Assembly: GCA_012295275.1 (NCBI GenBank)
Contig: CM022665.1
Span: 11,414,476-11,431,475 of the forward strand
Direction: 5' to 3'
DNA length: 17,000 nt
Origin: Chrysomallon squamiferum
Taxonomy: Eukaryota > Mollusca > Gastropoda > Neomphalida > Peltospiridae
Under the pieces are notes generated by a model. That model was given only the letters and a program-made list of their open reading frames with translations. It made no database searches and was not told where the DNA came from. Position numbers and translations under genes: made by a program. Shown here in pieces: positions 8,716 to 16,530 of this stretch (the first letter of the stretch is position 1; the number at the start of each line of letters is the position of its first letter).

Positions 8716-9082
8716 TCAACCCTTCTAAAAGAGTCACAGAAAAACCGCCCATGATGATTCATTGTTAGCTGCATACGTGTGCTTTGTCCTATATAGATAA
8801 TGATTTCGTATATTTACATGGTCTATTCTGCGACAGGGTGTTGGTGTTCCACATTACAGACGAACTGTAACGTCAGTTACGTCGTCTTCTCTCTACACGT
8901 TTACTTAAGAGATATCACGGCCATTAAGCTGTATGCATTTTCTTCAGTCGCTAACCCACAAATGTATTAAACATAATATCGAAGTAATTCTCAAAACAAA
9001 CTCTTTTTTAACTGGATTAAAGTGTAACGAAAAGTAAAATGTCCAAGTTGTGCTATCCAGAGTAAATCCCTACTAATAACAC
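8716..9082 (+). other. Mostly unique DNA; small ORF 8933-9037 across an acceptor-like site
   Basis: A pyrimidine-rich TTTTCTTCAG at 8938-8947 could be a splice acceptor. The frame from 8948 is open for 29 codons to TAA at 9035-9037. The same frame reaches upstream to ATG 8933, giving a 34-codon ORF starting MHFLQSLTHKCIKHN. No donor or family supports it. The segment 8830-8900 is less AT-rich and holds several CpGs. Confidence 0.12.
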
Positions 9083-9206
9083 AAAGAGGAGAAAGAGACA
9101 GAAAAATAGAGAAAGAAAGAAAGAGAAAGAGAGCCAAAGAAATAATAATAAAGACAGGGAAATGGAGAAAGAGAAAGAATGAGAAAGAAAGAGTGAAAGA
9201 GAGATA
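9083..9206. repeat. Degenerate polypurine (GAAA/GAGA)n tract
   Basis: About 124 bp are almost entirely A and G, built from GAAA and GAGA units with a few pyrimidine interruptions. The minus-strand frame through it (Ser/Phe/Leu-rich) is low-complexity and not a gene. Purine/pyrimidine asymmetry this long can favour triplex DNA. Confidence 0.85.
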
Positions 9207-9520
9207 AATGTGTTTAGTCAATCATGAATATTTGTGTTTTTTATTTGTTTATCTTGTATTTTTAGTAACTCCTGAAATATATTTATTATTAAACAATCGA
9301 TATATTATTAAAACCTATTAGTATTTATATTTTTAATTAATTTTGTCAGCTTTTTATTAATTATATCTTATGTATTTGAATTCTTATTATTATCTGTGCT
9401 GTCAGCAGTGCTGACGTGACCTTGGAGTATCTTGGTTTTCATGTTGTTTTCTTCTTATTCTTTTTTTTTCTTTTCTTTTTATTTCTTACTTAAAGTACTT
9501 CATTTTTTTTTTTCTTTACT

Positions 9521-9772
9521 TTAAATAACTTTTAAAAAGTTTATCATCCACATTTTAGACGTAAACAGATTTGCGCAAAAGATAACTTCATTTGTCAGTA
9601 ACATCAAGGTGTTCCACTTAACCACTCTTGAACAATCGACCTCTGTTGTCGAAACCCTAACAACCTTAGAAATCCGCGGTGCTCTTTCGTGAGGAGGAAA
9701 ATAAAGGGATCGAGGCGGCGAATTATCAGCGATTGTATCAGCTGGGCTATTTATTTTTGTCGTATTCATCAT
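9521..9772 (-). CDS. 83-aa minus-strand ORF, unidentified
   Basis: The frame starts at ATG 9772 (two ATGs in tandem) and ends at TAA 9523-9521. The first 50 residues look like real protein: hydrophilic, rich in Ser/Thr/Pro/Arg (for example PPRSLYFPPHERAPRISKVV), then STTEVDCSRVVKW. The last 30 are hydrophobic and coincide with AT-rich sequence, as expected if coding ended or never existed there. The N-terminal half falls in a less AT-rich patch with CpGs (9600-9740). No domain is recognised and no splice donor of quality closes the good half. Chance is the alternative. Confidence 0.18.
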   Translation of the reverse strand: MMNTTKINSPADTIADNSPPRSLYFPPHERAPRISKVVRVSTTEVDCSRVVKWNTLMLLTNEVIFCANLFTSKMWMINFLKVI

Positions 9773-10147
9773 TAGGAAATGGGTGAACGTGATGTTCAGG
9801 TTTAATTAATTCAGACAACCGATGTATCTGCTCTGTTTAACAGAAATAGCGGTACACTTTTTGCAGACTCTGTAACTCTGTTTAGCTTTAAATTAAAGAA
9901 GCCAAAATGTTAAAACGTATTGGAAGTGTTGTAAACTGCAATTAATTTGGAACAAACAAACAATAACATATTTAATAATCATGGAACTAGTTTCATGAGG
10001 CTTGCTATATAAAACGAATACATTTCATTTAAATATTTAGTATTTTAGTAACAATTTGTGTGTTAAGCAGACAACATAGATACTATTTATTTACTGATAT
10101 TTGGTTTCGTGACAGTTAATGAAATATACTGCTGAACATTAAACTGT

Positions 10148-10151
<4 letters not shown>
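9773..10151. other. Unique AT-rich DNA, no gene seen
   Basis: No frame, RNA gene or repeat could be supported. Confidence 0.5.

Positions 10152-10179
<28 letters not shown>
10152..10179. repeat. (TG)14 microsatellite
   Basis: Twenty-eight bases of perfect TG alternation. Confidence 0.95.
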
Positions 10180-10185
<6 letters not shown>

Positions 10186-10199
10186 TTTTTTCTCATTTA

Positions 10200-10226
10200 T
10201 TGTTGTTGTTGCTGTTGTTATTATTA
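10200..10226. repeat. (TTG)n-(TTA)n triplet repeat
   Basis: TTG units with one GCT interruption pass into TTA units. Confidence 0.8.
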
Positions 10227-10271
10227 TCTCTGTCATTTTAAATGTAAATCATGATAACAATGAATGCTGTG

Positions 10272-10320
10272 AACCAGAACTGGTGTAAACAAGTAATTTA
10301 TTCTGACACGGGTTCTGGTT
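10272..10320. repeat. 9-bp perfect inverted repeat
   Basis: AACCAGAAC (10272-10280) and GTTCTGGTT (10312-10320) are exact reverse complements separated by 31 bases. A hairpin is possible but the loop is long and no function is evident. Confidence 0.5.
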
Positions 10321-10973
10321 TTATAGTGTTGTAGGACATTCAATATTAGCGCACCAAATTTCATTTTCTACGGGGATTATATCAGCTTACAGGAAACGTA
10401 AAGTAAATCAGTCTAATCTGGTTTTCTTTTCAATTTCTTATTTTCATTTTTAATTCAATTTCTTTCCAAATACATTTAAGAATAATATTGTAACAGTATC
10501 ATCTTATAGGTAATTTATGTAAAAATTATGAAATAAATTATATTAAAGTGTATAGTAATTTAATTTTCTCATTATTATTTATACATAAAATAATAAAAAT
10601 AGTACATACGTAAAAAAAAATTATGGTTGGTTTCCTTAGATAATCTGTTTTTTTCACCTCAAAGTTTTATTAATTCTACTAACCAGACGTACTGCTTGGA
10701 CGTAACAAATAATGATTATGGTTATATATTTTTTACCGGGTGAAAAACGTTATAAAATTTATGATGTAAATAATATAAGACTATTCTCGAATTTCATATT
10801 TTTATTATTTACACAATAATATTCATACTGTAAGCAGTGACCCGTTCATTCAGTGCTTTATTCGTGTTCGTTAACACCCCTTTTTATCCATTCCATCTAT
10901 CATACCGTATTACCTCAATATTCTCCCCACGAAGGATTAACTGACAGAGGAAATTATTATTACCATCTCGAAA
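10321..10973. other. Unique AT-rich DNA, no gene seen
   Basis: No supported gene, RNA or repeat beyond an A9 run at 10612-10620. Confidence 0.5.
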
Positions 10974-10990
10974 TTTTTTTTTTTTTTTTT
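10974..10990. repeat. Poly-T run, T17
   Basis: Seventeen uninterrupted T residues, at the left edge of a less AT-rich patch (10990-11110). Confidence 0.9.
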
Positions 10991-11089
10991 GCATATTGCA
11001 GCTGAATGTGAGGGCGGAGATTTAAATGACGCGTGAGGTGGGGAAATGAGTTAGACAGGGAATTAGACTTTATACAACATTTTCTCCAA

Positions 11090-11109
11090 AACCGGTAATT
11101 TTTCACGTG
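11090..11109. promoter_or_regulatory. Near-Grainyhead motif beside a CACGTG E-box
   Basis: AACCGGTA (11090-11097) matches seven of eight bases of the Grainyhead palindrome, and CACGTG (11104-11109) is a canonical bHLH E-box. Motif match only. Confidence 0.2.
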
Positions 11110-11399
11110 GGCAATAAACTGAGGAAATACGGTACTGAATGACATTATGATTTTAATTATAGACCATTGGTTTGTTGTCGGTCATATGTTGTATAAGCGA
11201 TATGTGTGTGATATAGCAAAAACAAATGTGTTCTATATGTTAAAGAGACATTTCGGTCTATTCGTGGCTATTTTAATTAATTTCTAATAGTTGGTTGTTG
11301 TATTCTTAGGTTTTATTAAGCTATTCATCTTTCTTCTTTCTTTCATTTTCTTCTTTACCTTTACCTTGTTACTATCTGCCGCTTTTGTTCTTTTCTCTG

Positions 11400-11520
11400 C
11401 TACTGCTACCACGATTACTATCTCCATTACTACTATTAATAAAAACGTTACTACTTATATCATTTCTCTTACTTCTCCTGCTACTAATACTTGCGCTGAT
11501 AATAACAGTAATAGTTTTAC
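11400..11520. repeat. Degenerate triplet-repeat tract (TAC/ACT/ATT)
   Basis: The stretch is built of variants such as TACTGC, ACTACT and AATAAT, in which every third base is biased. This keeps three frames open across it, two on + and one on -. The + frame (TTG 11291 to 11638) gives a hydrophobic lead and Thr-rich body. The frames are a by-product of the decayed repeat, not evidence of a gene. Confidence 0.6.
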
Positions 11521-11643
11521 CTTTTACCAACAGTTTACTTCTTTTGCTGTTACTCGTTATAATGTTGTTGTTTACGCCAGTTCCAAAGTTTACATTTTGC
11601 CATACGATATATATTATTTTTACAAACATCATTGTTAAAGTTT

Positions 11644-11653
11644 GGCTATAGCC
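11644..11653. other. 10-nt palindrome GGCTATAGCC
   Basis: An exact palindrome at the start of a less AT-rich unique block (11640-11820) that carries no long frame on either strand. Confidence 0.4.
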
Positions 11654-11776
11654 GCTGGACTAATGTACGTTATGCACTGTTTGAGTGCTCCGACTCCAGG
11701 CTGTATTTGTTGACACAGTTTCAGAGATGCTTACAAGGCTCTGCATGACAGTTTGTGGCCGCTGGGTTATGTAGAA

Positions 11777-11789
11777 TAACACAGTGTTA
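11777..11789. other. 13-nt palindrome around a central A
   Basis: TAACAC, a central A and GTGTTA form an exact dyad in the same less AT-rich block. This type of dyad suits a dimeric DNA-binding protein; none is assigned. Confidence 0.35.
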
Positions 11790-11820
11790 CTCTCAGTTAA
11801 TGACAGTACTAACCGCCCTG

Positions 11821-12266
11821 CTTTGTAAATAATTCATGCAAAATACTTATTGCCATAAATACAGACGATATCTTGAGGAGTGCATTGGTAGGTTCATTAC
11901 TTATGTATTCATTACCGACCGTAAAACTGCCACCCCTGATATCTTTCATTTGTTTCAGCGGCCTTGCGATTTTTTGAAAGCATTTTTATAGTTTATGACA
12001 TTATATTATAGGTGTACATACCATCGATTTTTCCGACACCCTTTTGTTTCAACGTTTTGCTCGATTAAATATATTACCGAAACAACGATGGTCCTGTAAT
12101 AATGAATCAAAGGATCAAATCTGACAATCTCATAAATCTAATCTGTATTATATCTATATCTGTTTATCTGTCTGTGTATCGATAGAAAGATATTCAAAGA
12201 AAAATCATTAAATAAAATATAGGTATAATTGAAATTTGATTTGGGATAAATTTAGGCTACATAAAA
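11821..12266. other. Unique DNA, no gene seen
   Basis: No convincing gene or repeat was found. A degenerate TATC-rich patch lies near 12150-12185. Confidence 0.5.
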
Positions 12267-12431
12267 TTAGTAAACAACTGAATAGACTATATATGGGTCA
12301 ACCAGAGAGGGCAATAAATATAATCTTGCTTCGAGCGATGTTTCGCCACCCACTGATGGGGTTTGATGGTGATCGAAATTTCTGATGCCCACTAATAATA
12401 TTATTATTCTCGGGACTAAAAGCAGTACTGG
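12267..12431 (-). other. Possible decayed retroelement tail with 54-codon open frame
   Basis: The minus strand is open for 54 codons without ATG. Its central part reads HHQTPSVGGETSLEARLYLL. At the DNA level the minus strand contains CCATCAGTGGGTGGCGAAAC followed by ATCGCTCGAAGC. A small hairpin around ATCAGT followed by GGCGAAAC is reminiscent of the hammerhead-like CTGATGA...GAAAC segments in Penelope-like elements, but the CTGATGA core is not intact. The block is less AT-rich than its surroundings. It may be an old transposon fragment or conserved noncoding DNA. Confidence 0.15.
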
Positions 12432-12559
12432 TCAGTCAGTGATCGGAAAATCGTTGGTTACCTATACTTCTTTAATTTACTAAGAGTCATTTACGGCGGT
12501 GAGCTTGTTGCAATCTAATCAAGCAAAACATACCAGCAGTGTGGTCTCGGTTCGCTTTA

Positions 12560-12571
12560 ATAACCGGTTAT
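12560..12571. promoter_or_regulatory. 12-nt palindrome holding a perfect Grainyhead site
   Basis: ATAACCGGTTAT is an exact dyad whose core AACCGGTT (12562-12569) is the Grainyhead/CP2 consensus. It sits in a less AT-rich unique block (12480-12640). Confidence 0.35.
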
Positions 12572-13022
12572 AGCAAGTCCGTAAGAATCCAGTATTAACG
12601 TAAACTCCCGAAGATTCCCGAAAATTATCGATTTTGTAGTCATAATGAATCCCATGACAATGATTTCACTTCGAATGCCTGTTTACTACTTTAGATATTT
12701 TCAATTTATTTTGTTGAATTTTACGCTAGACTTATTCACTGATGTTAAATTATCGCACCCAAGACTTAAATGAAGCCGTTATTAGCTCGGGCGCCACGCT
12801 TCGTTAGACTCGACAAAAGGTGGCAGTGATTATGGAGTTAATAGTTTTTCCGAGCATGGGAGGCGTCACTATTATTATAACAGCCCTGTCGAAAATGATT
12901 CCCTCACACAGTGTTCTGTCCCGGTGTTACTCTCCTTTGACGTTACTGGCTGACTGCCTCACCCAGAACAGACGTTATTCTTAATCTTACAACTTTTATT
13001 ACAGCGAATACTAAAACACAGA
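12572..13022. other. Unique DNA, less AT-rich, no supported gene
   Basis: A 19-codon ATG frame (12770-12829, reading MKPLLARAPRFVRLDKRWQ) lies in a CpG-containing patch, but an in-frame TAA sits directly before the ATG and the start context is poor. The stretch 12770-12960 has the texture of a conserved noncoding element rather than decayed repeat. Confidence 0.3.
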
Positions 13023-13258
13023 CTAGAAGGCAGTCACAACAAACATTTCGTTACAGGAAAACGGGGGATAAATTTTTTTTTTAAAAATTCTATAATTTAT
13101 GTCCGGTAGTTTGTCATACGCTTGGATTGCGCGGTTAACATTAGGGTGTATAGTCCTGTTATAAAGTGTGGGTTTGTTTCTGAAAGGGTCGCGATGGTCT
13201 TGTAATATTCTATATAGTGAAATATAAAATCCGGCATATAGGTGAAACAGGTATTCTT
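13023..13258 (-). other. Protein-like minus-strand open frame next to a microsatellite
   Basis: A minus-strand frame leaves the TG/CATA repeat at about 13260 and continues for some 75 codons to TAG at 13023. It includes the stretch HRDPFRNKPTLYNRTIHPNV and then NRAIQAYDKLPDINYRIF. The only upstream Met lies inside the microsatellite, so a true coding use would need an acceptor; one candidate is TTCACTATATAG, with the AG near 13214. No family is recognised. Composition is its only support. Confidence 0.12.
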
Positions 13259-13277
13259 TGTGTATGTGTATTTGTGA

Positions 13278-13326
13278 GTGTGTATGTATGTGTGTATGCG
13301 CGCGCGTGTGTGTGTGTGTGTGCATA
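13278..13326. repeat. 49-nt alternating purine-pyrimidine tract with CG core (Z-DNA candidate)
   Basis: Bases strictly alternate purine and pyrimidine for 49 nt: TG/TA steps, then GCGCGCGCG at 13298-13306, then (TG)n. CG and TG alternation is the classic sequence for left-handed Z-DNA under negative supercoiling. Confidence 0.85.
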
Positions 13327-13360
13327 GGCGAGGGGGTGATATCTTTCCTTAAACGTGTGT

Positions 13361-13440
13361 ATTATTGTTGTTGTTGATGTTGCTTTTCTACTTTCTCACC
13401 ATTATTATTGTTGTTGTTTTTATTGTCGTCGTCATTGTCC
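13361..13440. repeat. Interrupted ATT/TTG/GTC triplet repeats
   Basis: Two clusters (13361-13383 and 13399-13435) of ATT, TTG and GTC units are separated by a short pyrimidine-rich spacer. Confidence 0.75.
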
Positions 13441-13565
13441 TTATTCCTATCGTTTTCATCATGATTTATTCATTCATTTATTCTTTTATCCATTAATTCG
13501 TTTATTTCAACGCACAAAGAAAAATACAAAAAAATAAGTAACAAAATAAACAGGAAAACTATCAA

Positions 13566-13673
13566 ATGTTATTTTCTTGTTGTTTACGACAACAAAGCGG
13601 TGTCCACGTCAACGCGTTTTATTTCGCGCGACAACGACACTCGGAAATGAAAGCCTTTGAAACGCCTTCATAG
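13566..13673 (+). CDS. 35-aa small ORF in a CpG-dense patch
   Basis: ATG 13566 to TAG 13671-13673. The peptide begins MLFSCCLRQQSGVHVN and continues AFYFARQRHSEMKAFETPS, a balanced composition. It coincides with a 92-bp patch (13587-13678) holding twelve CpG dinucleotides, far denser than anywhere else in the window. The start context is weak (C at -3) and a second + frame is also open, so the patch could equally be regulatory DNA. Confidence 0.15.
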   Translation: MLFSCCLRQQSGVHVNAFYFARQRHSEMKAFETPS

Positions 13674-13857
13674 AGACGTTTTGACAGGAAATAACTAAAT
13701 TAACGAGTGCTAGATAAATCATTCTGCAGCAAGCATGCTTCAAACACATCACTGCAGTTCTTTTTATTTATTTCAAATACGAAACCTCACACAGTCCTGT
13801 TGCAAAATCTGTTCCTCCTGTTGATATTTTCTTTAAGCAAATAATCACGAAAGGTTA
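13674..13857. other. Unique DNA with a 10-nt palindrome
   Basis: AAGCATGCTT at 13731-13740 is an exact palindrome. Nothing else was seen. Confidence 0.4.
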
Positions 13858-14068
13858 TGTACTTACATCAGTACATAGATATATACACATACGAGTGTAT
13901 ACATCCATGTATAGATGTAAATGTATGCATACTTACATACATACATGCAGGCACACATTCATACATACATATACATACGTGCAAGCATACATACATATAT
14001 ATATACACACTTACTTACATACAAACATACATACATAAATAAATACAGTCATACACACGTACGTACAC
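13858..14068. repeat. Degenerate CATA/TACA microsatellite, about 210 bp
   Basis: TACA units are mixed with TATA, TGTA and CACA variants and a (TA)n stretch near 13995-14005. It is far more decayed than the array at 5565-5682, so probably older. Frames through it are repeat artefacts. Confidence 0.85.
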
Positions 14069-14470
14069 TTAAAGGCTTCCTGTGCAAAAATATGCCTAAG
14101 TACCTTACCGTTTCTGACTGTCAAATAAACACAAATATAACATTGTGAGTATATTTAAAACGCCCAGTGTTTACTTTTCCTTTCAGTGCATTTAAGATAA
14201 ACATTTTTAAGACTGATCCATTCATCCTGCGCATCCGAGAGGCAAGATCAAAACTTAGAATTTTCGAGATCACTGATAACATTTATCACACCTGACTGAA
14301 CATAATTTAAAGACACCCAATAAGATATTTTTAACCTCAAGATAAGATCAGAATACTACAGCAAAAATTATCTTTTTCTCTCTCTTTTAGTGACACGCAC
14401 ATCCATATACAAACGTATACATACACACACTTACATATAATCTGCTGTCAGTCAGTGAAGAGATCAAATT
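14069..14470. other. Unique AT-rich DNA, no gene seen
   Basis: There is no supported gene. A pyrimidine-rich TCTTTTTCTCTCTCTTTTAG ends at 14390 and would make a good splice acceptor, but the frames after it close quickly. Short CATA/CACA runs occur at 14400-14438. Confidence 0.45.
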
Positions 14471-14473
14471 ATA

Positions 14474-14513
14474 GTTGTTGTTGTTTTTTTGTTTTTTTTT
14501 TTTGTTGCTATTA
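14474..14513. repeat. (TTG)n and T-rich tract
   Basis: GTTGTTGTTG leads into T runs interrupted by single G residues. Confidence 0.8.
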
Positions 14514-14605
14514 TTGCTCTTAGCGATGTTGTAATTATTATTGTAGTGCTGTTGTTGGAAGAGGTATTATTGTTGCTTTTGTCTTTGTTGACATTGTTAT
14601 TATAT

Positions 14606-14632
14606 TTTATTTATTTATTTATTTATTTATTT
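14606..14632. repeat. (TTTA)n microsatellite
   Basis: Six consecutive TTTA units plus a partial unit. Confidence 0.9.
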
Positions 14633-14642
14633 GATTGTTTAT

Positions 14643-14800
14643 TATCATCATCATCATTACCGTCACTGGATCATAAACAGCATTCTTATCAACCTCCTCC
14701 TCATTATTATTATTACTACTACAATTACTGCAGCTTCAACTACAGCTAGTACTACTACTACTACTACTACTACTACTATCACTACTAACACTACAGTATC
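14643..14800. repeat. Compound triplet tract with (ACT)9
   Basis: ATC units (14643-14658), then ATT units (about 14702-14714), then ACT and ACA variants culminating in nine perfect ACT units (14751-14777). Frames through it (Thr, Tyr or Leu runs) are artefacts. Confidence 0.85.
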
Positions 14801-15009
14801 AGCAATGCATTACGTGTAAAGCGTCATGACTTGAGTATTAATTATGACAATCCTCTTAAAGCAAGTCACTTTACTTGACTCTTCTCGTTGTCAATGGCTA
14901 TCATTATATTTTAACACTCGCGTTACGTATCATGAAATCTATATATGCGTAGTTTACTCGCAGTGGGTATCCGGTGCACAATAAACAAGTAGACATACCA
15001 GATCTGGAA

Positions 15010-15017
15010 ATGCAAAT
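15010..15017. promoter_or_regulatory. Perfect POU octamer ATGCAAAT
   Basis: The exact octamer bound by POU-domain (Oct) factors, in a less AT-rich unique block (14930-15070). Motif match only. Confidence 0.25.
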
Positions 15018-15134
15018 TTCACTTTTGTAAATATACTACCGTTCGGGTCAGAGTGCCCTGGTCTTAAACGTGATTCCAAATCTAAAACAAGGATTACTTT
15101 TAGATCTATATTGTATAATTCTGTTGTAGAATGA

Positions 15135-15176
15135 ATTTGAATGATCTCATTTATTCTATGATTTGAATGATCTCAT
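15135..15176. repeat. 16-bp perfect direct repeat, 26-bp offset
   Basis: ATTTGAATGATCTCAT occurs at 15135-15150 and again at 15161-15176. Confidence 0.85.
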
Positions 15177-15222
15177 CTAGTATTTTAGAAAGGTTCTACA
15201 CAGTTCAAGAAAAAAAGACTTG

Positions 15223-15224
<2 letters not shown>

Positions 15225-15314
<90 letters not shown>
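15225..15314. repeat. (CT)45 microsatellite, perfect
   Basis: Ninety bases of uninterrupted CT, preceded by an A7 run with the pyrimidines on the + strand as in the other two CT tracts. Confidence 0.97.
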
Positions 15315-15317
<3 letters not shown>

Positions 15318-15790
15318 GGTCACTTTCTGTGTGTCTCTTTTAAGTGCTGTGAAGGATCGACTTCTACAGTAAATGTGTTACAGATCCACTAATTTTGGAT
15401 ATACTGTGCATATATTTTATACGCAAGTACGTTTTATTAGATACGTTGTAATTTATCTTTTTTGTTGATATATTTCACCTGACATTACAAAACCATAAAA
15501 CATTCCTAGGTCAAAGATACTGTTATACTTTATTGCGTTGTTAATTCACAGATCCGTTTGGCAATACGTTAGGTAAAATTATTGATGCTACGCTCACAGC
15601 TTAAAAAATACTTATTTTATTTATTTTGACTGCTCTATAACTTGTAAATAGAATGCTGCAATAATCTGTCACTCGAAATATGTGATAAATTATATATCTA
15701 TATACCAAACAGCCAATAAAATACTTGATAAATATTATTTGATTCATGTTATATATATTTGCAGTGAACATATGTATAATACTGATGTAG
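15315..15790. other. Unique AT-rich DNA, no gene seen
   Basis: No supported gene, RNA gene or repeat. Confidence 0.5.
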
Positions 15791-16066
15791 ATACATACAT
15801 GCACGGATGCATACACACACACACACACACAAACATACATACATAGATAAACACATGCATACACACACATACACATACATACAAACACATACATATATTA
15901 CATAAACTATATAGAAGTATAATATTATTTGCATAAATACATACATACACACACATACACATACATACATACAAACACATACATATATTACATAAACTAC
16001 ATAGAAGTATAAATATTATTTGCATAAATACATATATACATGCACATACATACATACACAGATATA
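15791..16066. repeat. CATA/CACA microsatellite field
   Basis: TACA, CACA and TATA units interleave with two nonrepetitive islands that are copies of each other. Three overlapping minus-strand frames (Tyr/Val/Cys/Met-rich) are repeat artefacts. Confidence 0.9.
15858..16034. repeat. Tandem duplication of an 86-91 bp unit
   Basis: Copy 1 (15858-15943) and copy 2 (15944-16034) share the whole block, including the island that contains CATAAACTATATAGAAGTAT in copy 1. They differ by one extra CATA, one T-to-C change and one extra A in copy 2. Each copy carries ATTTGCAT, the POU octamer in reverse (15927-15934 and 16018-16025). Confidence 0.9.
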
Positions 16067-16330
16067 CATGTGTGGATTTATAAGTACTTGTATCTCCCCT
16101 CTGGTTTTGAATGTTTTAGTGTATCGACATCAAATTTTGATTAACTCTTTTTTGTCGATTATGCATTTATGGTCATATGCACTTCTCTGTTCACACACAA
16201 TCGACAGATGTGCTGTACAACAACATCGTTAGGCTTCGCTAAACTTCTACAGAAAATCCACAAACACGGCTTAATTGTGTTTTTCTTTTTTTCATTTTTG
16301 TAAATAACATCACTCACATCGGCCGGTCAG

Positions 16331-16465
16331 CCAATCATGGTTACGTATTTCCGCTTGAATGTCGGGAACGCGGACTTTTCACTAAATAAAATTCAAAACG
16401 CTCGAGAAGGCAAGACAGTGAAACGTTTCGTTTATTTAAAATTAAACATTTATTTTCCAAGCACA
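16331..16465 (+). CDS. Candidate 135-nt coding exon, unidentified
   Basis: A T-rich tract (16278-16300) is followed by 27 bases without AG and then GGTCAG ending at 16330, a workable acceptor. The exon ends ACA before GTAAGT at 16466, a strong donor except for the base before it. It is 45 codons, phase 0 at both ends. An ATG at 16337 has an excellent start context (A at -3, G at +4), so it may instead be a first coding exon of 43 codons. The peptide begins PIMVTYFRLNVGNADFSLNK and continues IQNAREGKTVKRFVYLKLN. The unspliced frame runs on to TAA at 16520-16522. The first half lies in a less AT-rich patch. No family is recognised. Confidence 0.28.
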
Positions 16466-16514
16466 GTAAGTATGGTACAGTTTATTAGCTTTCTAATGTA
16501 CGGTTCACAGATGG

Positions 16515-16529
16515 CAGTTTAAGAAACTG
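16515..16529. other. Small perfect hairpin
   Basis: CAGTTT and AAACTG form a six-bp stem around AAG. It lacks a U-tract and is not called a terminator. Confidence 0.35.
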
Positions 16530-16530
16530 T

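Noticed and set aside
8991-9221. 76-codon minus-strand frame rich in Ser, Phe and Leu
   Set aside because: It is a translation of the polypurine tract, low-complexity throughout.
11291-11651. Three overlapping frames, one with a signal-peptide-like lead
   Set aside because: The longest starts at TTG, not ATG, and all three are kept open by a decayed triplet repeat.
12541-12560. CGGTTCGC resembling a polymerase III B box
   Set aside because: The match to the B-box consensus breaks after five bases and there is no A box at the right distance.
14489-14819. Two + frames over the triplet repeats
   Set aside because: Tyr, Leu and Thr runs come from ATT and ACT units.
15601-16055. Three minus-strand Val/Cys/Met/Tyr-rich frames
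   Set aside because: They read through CATA/CACA repeats; the apparent internal protein repeat is the DNA tandem duplication.
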